A stretch of 45,587 nucleotides of DNA from Ardenticatenales bacterium (GTDB lineage: Bacteria > Chloroflexota > Anaerolineae > Promineifilales > Promineifilaceae). A model generated the notes under the pieces. The model saw nothing but the letters and a program-made list of their open reading frames with translations. It searched no databases and was not told where the DNA came from. The DNA lies in NCBI GenBank assembly GCA_020634575.1, contig JACKBM010000057.1, forward strand, positions 1-45,587. The letters are read 5' to 3'. A program made the position numbers and the translations under genes. Below, in pieces: positions 42,301 to 45,587 of this stretch (the stretch's first letter is position 1; every line of letters starts with the position of its first letter).

Positions 42301-42901
42301 GAAGGAAGATCGGCAGCGTTACATCCGGGCTGGAATGGACGATTACCTGAGTAAGCCATTGCGGGCCGAATTCCTGGCCAAGGCGCTGGTCGTCGCTCAC
42401 GAAGAGACGACGCATCTGCGGCTTTTCCGGCCGAAGATGAGCGGCTGGTCGTCAACCATCGTCCAGACCATCCACAAGGCAGAAACCGGTCAGCTGAACG
42501 GGCACAGCGCCGACGGGGAACAACCCCGCGCTGATGCAATCAACTGGCGGCAGGTCATCACCCAGGTGGGCGACTTGGATGAAGAAACCGCGCGCGAGCT
42601 CCTGGAACTCTATATCGATGATACGCGCACCAAGATTAAACAGCTGGCGCGGGCCATCGACAGCCGGGATAGCGGTCAACTGCGTCTGGTCGGCCACGAG
42701 CTGAAAGGGGCCAGCGACAACGTCGGCGCCCATGAGATAGCCCGGCTGGCCGGCAAGCTGGAAGAGCAAGGCACGCAGGGCATCACCAATGATGCCTACC
42801 AATATTTGATGGCCCTGGAACAGGAATTTGACCGCGTCCTGGAAATGGAGCGTATGGACCTGTCCGCGATCATTTTCTGGAGCCGGGAAAAAGAGGCTTA
42901 G
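39395..42901 (+). CDS. Hybrid histidine kinase with two receivers and Hpt
   Basis: A 1168-residue multi-domain kinase without obvious TM helices. An N-terminal STAS-like region (about 25-150) and a further uncharacterised sensor part precede a PAS domain (about 348-465). HisKA follows with His500 in NMSHEIRTPL, then HATPase_c (NLVGNGVKF, DTGIGI, GTGLGLAIS). Receiver 1 has Asp788, receiver 2 Asp934 (DIQMPEMDG) and the Hpt domain His1101 (GHELKGAS). This is a complete His-Asp-His phosphorelay in one chain, like BarA. I take the TTG at 39395 as start because AGGGGA lies 7 nt upstream; ATG at 39419 is the alternative. A small membrane protein gene follows after 3 nt. Confidence 0.9.
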   Translation: MLRAIEEEMICPISGFNIRTEAEWNFVDKIGRCRVDYSLIGEQTLRLKLEGQIQLLSISPLVRHHMSVLERTGLRQRTYTLLLDLARAETPLRHSRQPLAEALAPLVKRMELVLVYGQNASMAALLNLVGSLGPIWGDRLLTVASYEEAIRHLLTFRQGLEIQSGSRTRFDGLSTTFVQGRIAQLQTFLSQLSWKETLDENVPALSSEDPFAGLYAATRLLYHDVRQARLETLEQNDFSANLATLARHNPNPVVRVSSGGIILFHNGKLPSLLGSAGQTGRLQLPDELQAGVNEALTTGQATSQNIRLGGKGYAFDIVPLEGRMEAVMYGRAVDTVVEIAPAAPPAQEQYRLLVEAATDLIFGADVQGNIRYANPITVATLGFNSAEELIGQNCFRFIREDHRDRVIAHTRLQLQDGEPSSYIEFPIITRDKDEIWLGQNTQLVKTDDPTPHFQAVARDITERIRAEEALQEAKKMAVSAKEAAEAAARSKSEFLANMSHEIRTPLNAVIGLTRLLLDTPLNNEQLEFVETVRSSSDSLLTIINDILDFSKIDAGKLDLEEQAFDLRRCIEEALDLLAPRATEKGLELAYDIEATVPPIIVGDVTRLRQILVNLVGNGVKFTAEGEIFVQVNAQSLDDDRFQLHFSIQDTGIGIPPERKDKLFESFSQVDNSTSRKFGGTGLGLAISRQLAQMMGGKIWVESKVGSGSNFQFTIIVTQGPDGDLLNYYDEQPALVDRRVLIVDDNATNRLILAKQTNSWGMDALSAQSGAEALSLLLEGESFDLIIIDMQMPEMDGATLARQLTESNLVDDVPLVLLSSVGGPLDTLDQELFAATLTKPFKPSHLYDALMDILSDQPNDRTRATRIAPAESFTFDHNLGQQFPLRILLAEDNAVNQKVALRMLDRMGYRADIAGNGLEALKALEQQPYDVILMDIQMPEMDGVAATRMIKRRWSDAERPRIVALTANALKEDRQRYIRAGMDDYLSKPLRAEFLAKALVVAHEETTHLRLFRPKMSGWSSTIVQTIHKAETGQLNGHSADGEQPRADAINWRQVITQVGDLDEETARELLELYIDDTRTKIKQLARAIDSRDSGQLRLVGHELKGASDNVGAHEIARLAGKLEEQGTQGITNDAYQYLMALEQEFDRVLEMERMDLSAIIFWSREKEA

Positions 42902-42904
42902 GCG

Positions 42905-43186
42905 ATGAAGTTGCTGAGGACCGGCCGGTATCTGCTCGTTTTCGCCCTCCTGGTAATTGGCGCCAATGCGCCAATCTACAGCGTTATCGGCCGGCGCCTT
43001 GTGGCGGATGCTGACCTGGTGGGCGCCAGCTATCTCGTCGTCCTGGCTCTGACGCTAACCTTTGTCACCTTTTGCGAGCTGCGCAAGTGGCGCTTGCGCC
43101 CTGATAACGACCCATTTTATGACCCGACTGCCAACCGTCAGGCGGTGGAAGAGCCACAATGGCGGGAGGCGGCGTCGACTCGGTAG
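42905..43186 (+). CDS. Small two-TM membrane protein in the phosphorelay operon
   Basis: A 93-residue protein: two hydrophobic helices (about 7-30 and 38-57) and a charged cytoplasmic tail (CELRKWRLRPDNDPFYDPT onward). I recognise no family. It starts 3 nt after the hybrid kinase stop and ends 11 nt before the receiver-CpaE gene, so it is certainly co-transcribed. It could tether one of the two soluble signalling proteins to the membrane, but that is a guess. Confidence 0.75.
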   Translation: MKLLRTGRYLLVFALLVIGANAPIYSVIGRRLVADADLVGASYLVVLALTLTFVTFCELRKWRLRPDNDPFYDPTANRQAVEEPQWREAASTR

Positions 43187-43197
43187 GGAGCTTACTG

Positions 43198-44451
43198 ATG
43201 ACGCACGTGCTTATCGTGGACGATGACCGTATCGTCCGCAAAATCGTGGAAACAAACCTGAATAGCCAGGGCTACAAGGTCACCGTTGCTGGCGATGGCC
43301 TGGAAGGGCTAAATGCCCTCATGACCGAAAAACCGGACGTCATCGTCATGGACAAGATGATGCCGAATATGGATGGCTACGAGCTAACCCGGCGCATTCG
43401 CCGTGAGCCACGCTTTGCGCAGATTCCCATTCTGTTTCTGACCAGCAATTCGGAATTGGAAGACAAACTGGACGCGTTCAAAGCAGGCGCCGACGATTAT
43501 CTCAGCAAGCCGTTTGAGGCCGCCGAAATGGTCGCCCGGGTCGCCGCCCTGGCCAGACGGGCCGAGGCAATCAGCAGCCAGCAAGCTACGGACAATAGCG
43601 CTGACAGACGTGGTCATCTGATCGCCTTTCATTCGCTCCGGGGTGGTATCGGCTCAACCAGCCTGGCCGTGAACACGGCAGTTGCCCTCAACCATCTGTG
43701 GGGTCACTCGACGTTGCTGATGGATCTGGTGCTGGCCTCCGGGCAGATCTCGCTCATGCTCAACAAACCATTGCTGCGCAGCTGGGCTGACCTGGCTGAT
43801 TTCAGCCTGGCGGATTACGACCATGAGCTGCTGCGCAATATCACCAGCAGCTACGATAGCGCCCTGGATTTCATCGCTGCGCCTTCCAATCCGATCGACG
43901 CCGAAAAGGTGAAGGTAGAGCATATCGCCGAGGCGCGGATGCTGCTGACCCGGCGTTACGATTACCTGGTGGCCGATCTTCCCCACGATTTCAGCGATGT
44001 AGCCCTGGATATCCTGGATGCGGCCGACCTGATCGTGCTGCCACTGGCGCCGGAGATGGCCTCAATTAAGTCCACTTCCATCGCCCTGGATACCTACAAA
44101 CATCTTGGCTATCCGGAGGAGAAAGTGGTCTTGCTCCTCAACCAGACGTTTGAGTTTGGCGCCCTGGCCACAAAACAGATCGAATCTGCCCTGCACCATC
44201 GCATCGACTACACCTTGCCCTATGCGCCGCGCCAATTTATCGACGCGCTGAACCGGGGTGTACCGCTCGTCGTGCACCGGCCCAAAGATCCGTTGACAGC
44301 CCAGATGGAAGAGCTGGCCTTCGCCCTGAGTCGCGAAATGGATCAGGATAACGAGCCGGAGAAACCCAGCACATCCTGGTTGCGCCTGGCACAGCGACAA
44401 CAGGCTGGCGGCATCGAGCAGAAGAAACGCCGCTTGCTGCCGTTCACCTAA
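43198..44451 (+). CDS. Receiver domain fused to CpaE/MinD-like ATPase domain
   Basis: A 417-residue fusion. Residues 1-125 are a receiver with phospho-acceptor D52 (VIVMDKMMPNMDG) and K-loop LSKPF. Residues about 138-385 form a ParA/MinD-fold domain. Its P-loop is RGGIGSTS (148-155): the signature Lys of MinD and the usual GK(S/T) Lys are both replaced, as is partly seen in CpaE proteins, so ATP hydrolysis is doubtful. CpaE helps place Tad pili; no Tad genes are in view. The frame opens at 43159, but ATG 43198 has GGGAG 7 nt upstream and starts the receiver. It is the likely partner of the hybrid kinase in the same operon. Confidence 0.9.
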   Translation: MTHVLIVDDDRIVRKIVETNLNSQGYKVTVAGDGLEGLNALMTEKPDVIVMDKMMPNMDGYELTRRIRREPRFAQIPILFLTSNSELEDKLDAFKAGADDYLSKPFEAAEMVARVAALARRAEAISSQQATDNSADRRGHLIAFHSLRGGIGSTSLAVNTAVALNHLWGHSTLLMDLVLASGQISLMLNKPLLRSWADLADFSLADYDHELLRNITSSYDSALDFIAAPSNPIDAEKVKVEHIAEARMLLTRRYDYLVADLPHDFSDVALDILDAADLIVLPLAPEMASIKSTSIALDTYKHLGYPEEKVVLLLNQTFEFGALATKQIESALHHRIDYTLPYAPRQFIDALNRGVPLVVHRPKDPLTAQMEELAFALSREMDQDNEPEKPSTSWLRLAQRQQAGGIEQKKRRLLPFT

Positions 44452-44467
44452 GCAAACAGGCGTCCCC

Positions 44468-45280
44468 TTAATTGCTGCGGGCGGCGTTGATCGCTTCCCG
44501 CAGCTCCAGGGCGGCATTTCGCGCCGCTGCGGCAAAATCAGTCCCCAATGACGCAAAAATGACGCTGCGGCTGGCATTGATGACCGGCCCGGCGACGGCA
44601 TCCGCGCCATGTTGAGCCGCATCTTCCAGGCTACCGCCCTGAGCGCCAATGCCTGGAATGAGGAAATTCGCTTGCGGCGCCATCTCTCTGGCGATGGCGA
44701 GCTCTTCTGGATAGGTAGCGCCCAGCACATAGCCAACGTGGCCGGCAACCGACCATTGCTGGCTCTGCTGCAAGACGCGGGCGGCCAGGCTGTCCTGCTG
44801 CCGCAAATCCCCCTGGAAATCTGGACCACTGGGGCTGGAGGTACGGGCCAGCAAGTAGACCGCCTTGTCCGGCCGGTCACCCACCATCGGTTGCACCGCA
44901 TCCTCACCCACATACGGATTGACCGTCACTGCATCCACACCCCACTCATCATACAGGCCGCGCCCCCAGGCCGCCTGGGTATGGCCGATGTCGCCGGTCT
45001 TGCAATCAATAATCACCGGGATATGACGGGGAATATAAGCGATCGTCCGCTCCAGGGCGATGATGCCAGCCGCCCCCCATTGCAGGTAGAAACCGAGATT
45101 CGGCTTGTAGGCCGCCACCAGGTCAACGGTGGCATCAATGATCTGTTTGTTGAAATAAAGAACCGGGTCATCATGGTTCCAAAGGACAACGGACAACTTC
45201 TCCGGCAGCGGGTCAAGCCCGATACAGAGCCAGGAGTTGTTCTTATCTTGGGCTGCTTTTAACTTTTCCAGGTAACGCAT
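44468..45280 (-). CDS. pyrF: Orotidine 5'-phosphate decarboxylase (type 2)
   Basis: A 270-residue enzyme for the last step of UMP synthesis. The catalytic block IIDCKTGDIGHT contains D92, K94 and D97, matching the D-x-K-x-x-D tetrad of type-2 (longer) OMP decarboxylases. CIGLDP near residue 19 and VNPYVGEDAV near 118 are also typical. The frame extends to a TTG at 45316, but the ATG at 45280 starts the conserved part and lies 7 nt after TACAAT on the minus strand, suggesting a leaderless mRNA. It is convergent with the receiver-CpaE gene, with 16 nt between stops. Confidence 0.93.
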   Translation of the reverse strand: MRYLEKLKAAQDKNNSWLCIGLDPLPEKLSVVLWNHDDPVLYFNKQIIDATVDLVAAYKPNLGFYLQWGAAGIIALERTIAYIPRHIPVIIDCKTGDIGHTQAAWGRGLYDEWGVDAVTVNPYVGEDAVQPMVGDRPDKAVYLLARTSSPSGPDFQGDLRQQDSLAARVLQQSQQWSVAGHVGYVLGATYPEELAIAREMAPQANFLIPGIGAQGGSLEDAAQHGADAVAGPVINASRSVIFASLGTDFAAAARNAALELREAINAARSN

Positions 45281-45287
45281 AATTTCG

Positions 45288-45293
45288 ATTGTA
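45288..45293 (-). promoter_or_regulatory. -10 box (TACAAT) of pyrF, leaderless
   Basis: On the minus strand TACAAT (45293-45288) is followed by 7 nt and the ATG at 45280. No Shine-Dalgarno is present. The layout matches the other leaderless-type starts in this window. Confidence 0.5.
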
Positions 45294-45333
45294 CTCAGCC
45301 CCATCCCACGCCGCAAAGTGCTTCTGAGCCCAA

Positions 45334-45394
45334 AGAGACCCGTTGGCTGCGAGCGGCGTCACCCTACCAGGGTCGCCAAAGCCAACGGGTCTCT
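45334..45394. repeat. Long nested hairpin upstream of pyrF
   Basis: AGAGACCCGTTGGCT (45334-45348) is inverted perfectly at 45380-45394. Inside, GGCG...ACCCT pairs with AGGGTCGCC with a 2-nt bulge, so the whole stretch can fold into one long hairpin. It sits in the 268-bp space between the divergent pyrF (start 45280) and a possible gene starting at 45549. I see no coding signal in the rest of this space. Confidence 0.75.
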
Positions 45395-45548
45395 CCACGC
45401 GGCCCCGGCCACGCCAGCCTGCACCATTCCCCTCGCCAACGATGGCTACGCGAAGGCTCTTGCTCTCAACCAAAGTCAGCAGAATTTGCCCCCAACCGGC
45501 GAATCTGCTAACATCGCCTTCCAGTACAAAAGCGATGCTAGGTGAAAT

Positions 45549-45587
45549 ATGATTGTGCTGGCAAGATTGGGAAATAGCATCAGTGGC
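45549..45587 (+). CDS. Possible start of a gene cut by the window edge
   Basis: ATG preceded by TAGGTGAAAT, a fair Shine-Dalgarno, opens a frame of 13 codons (MIVLARLGN...) that is still open at the end of the window. The fragment is too short to identify. Confidence 0.35.
   Translation, partial: MIVLARLGNSISG

Noticed and set aside
44609..45262. 217-codon plus-strand open frame
   Set aside because: Antisense to pyrF, whose catalytic motif is intact.

Overview
The window is 45.6 kb of dense, GC-rich bacterial chromosome with no rRNA, tRNA, CRISPR, phage or insertion sequence that I can recognise. Gene content points to Chloroflexota (Anaerolineae-like): surface proteins with Thr/Pro-rich stalks, a 7TM-type sensor kinase, DUF2723 and PIG-V-like GT-C glycosyltransferases, a DUF5667-like putative anti-sigma factor and multihaem cytochromes. 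This assignment is inference; no marker gene settles it. Some genes have good Shine-Dalgarno sites. Others have TATAAT or TACAAT only 6-7 nt before the ATG, which suggests leaderless mRNAs.

Layout. 57-7652 (+): an FG-GAP-like lipoprotein, a methyltransferase, a DapA-family aldolase, a tRNA-binding-domain protein, a GNAT acetyltransferase, a DUF1905 protein and UvrA. 7779-11360 (-): a 7TM-PAS-GAF histidine kinase and a metallophosphoesterase. 11522-12148 (+): a flavin reductase-like protein. 12237-17199 (-): a tight five-gene run of DUF2723 GT-C, small secreted Ig-like protein, PIG-V-like GT-C, ECF sigma factor and DUF5667-like membrane protein with an Asp-rich tail.

17392-22152 (+) is the most striking locus. 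It encodes a 5-TM b-type cytochrome-like protein, a membrane-anchored nine-haem cytochrome c, a 2[4Fe-4S] ferredoxin, an FAD/NAD(P)H oxidoreductase and a 22-haem cytochrome c built largely from eight 40-residue two-haem repeats. The first four genes are chained by ATGA overlaps. I read the set as an electron conduit joining cytoplasmic NAD(P)H/ferredoxin and the membrane to an extracytoplasmic haem wire.

22238-24418 (+): a metallophosphoesterase, an ECF sigma with a zinc-finger anti-sigma, and two tiny membrane proteins. 24538-27799 (-): a MacB/LolCDE-like ABC transporter and a LolA-like lipoprotein-sorting protein. 28045-30248 (+): a thioredoxin-fold redox protein translationally coupled to a GAF-PAS histidine kinase. 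30229-33000: an EamA transporter (-), a zinc-free ribosomal protein L33 (+, short and easily missed), a MarR regulator (-) and two paralogous 90-residue proteins of unknown function (-). 33263-36710 (+): a DrrA-like ATPase with two ABC-2 permeases. 36850-39224 (+): two related zinc-ribbon membrane proteins. 39395-44451 (+): a hybrid kinase with two receivers and Hpt, a small membrane protein and a receiver-CpaE-like fusion. 44468-45280 (-): pyrF.

Intergenic spaces are rich in dyads: intrinsic terminators, two period-7 palindromic elements, and several long inverted repeats. The octamer CCGGCCGG is iterated across the whole window.
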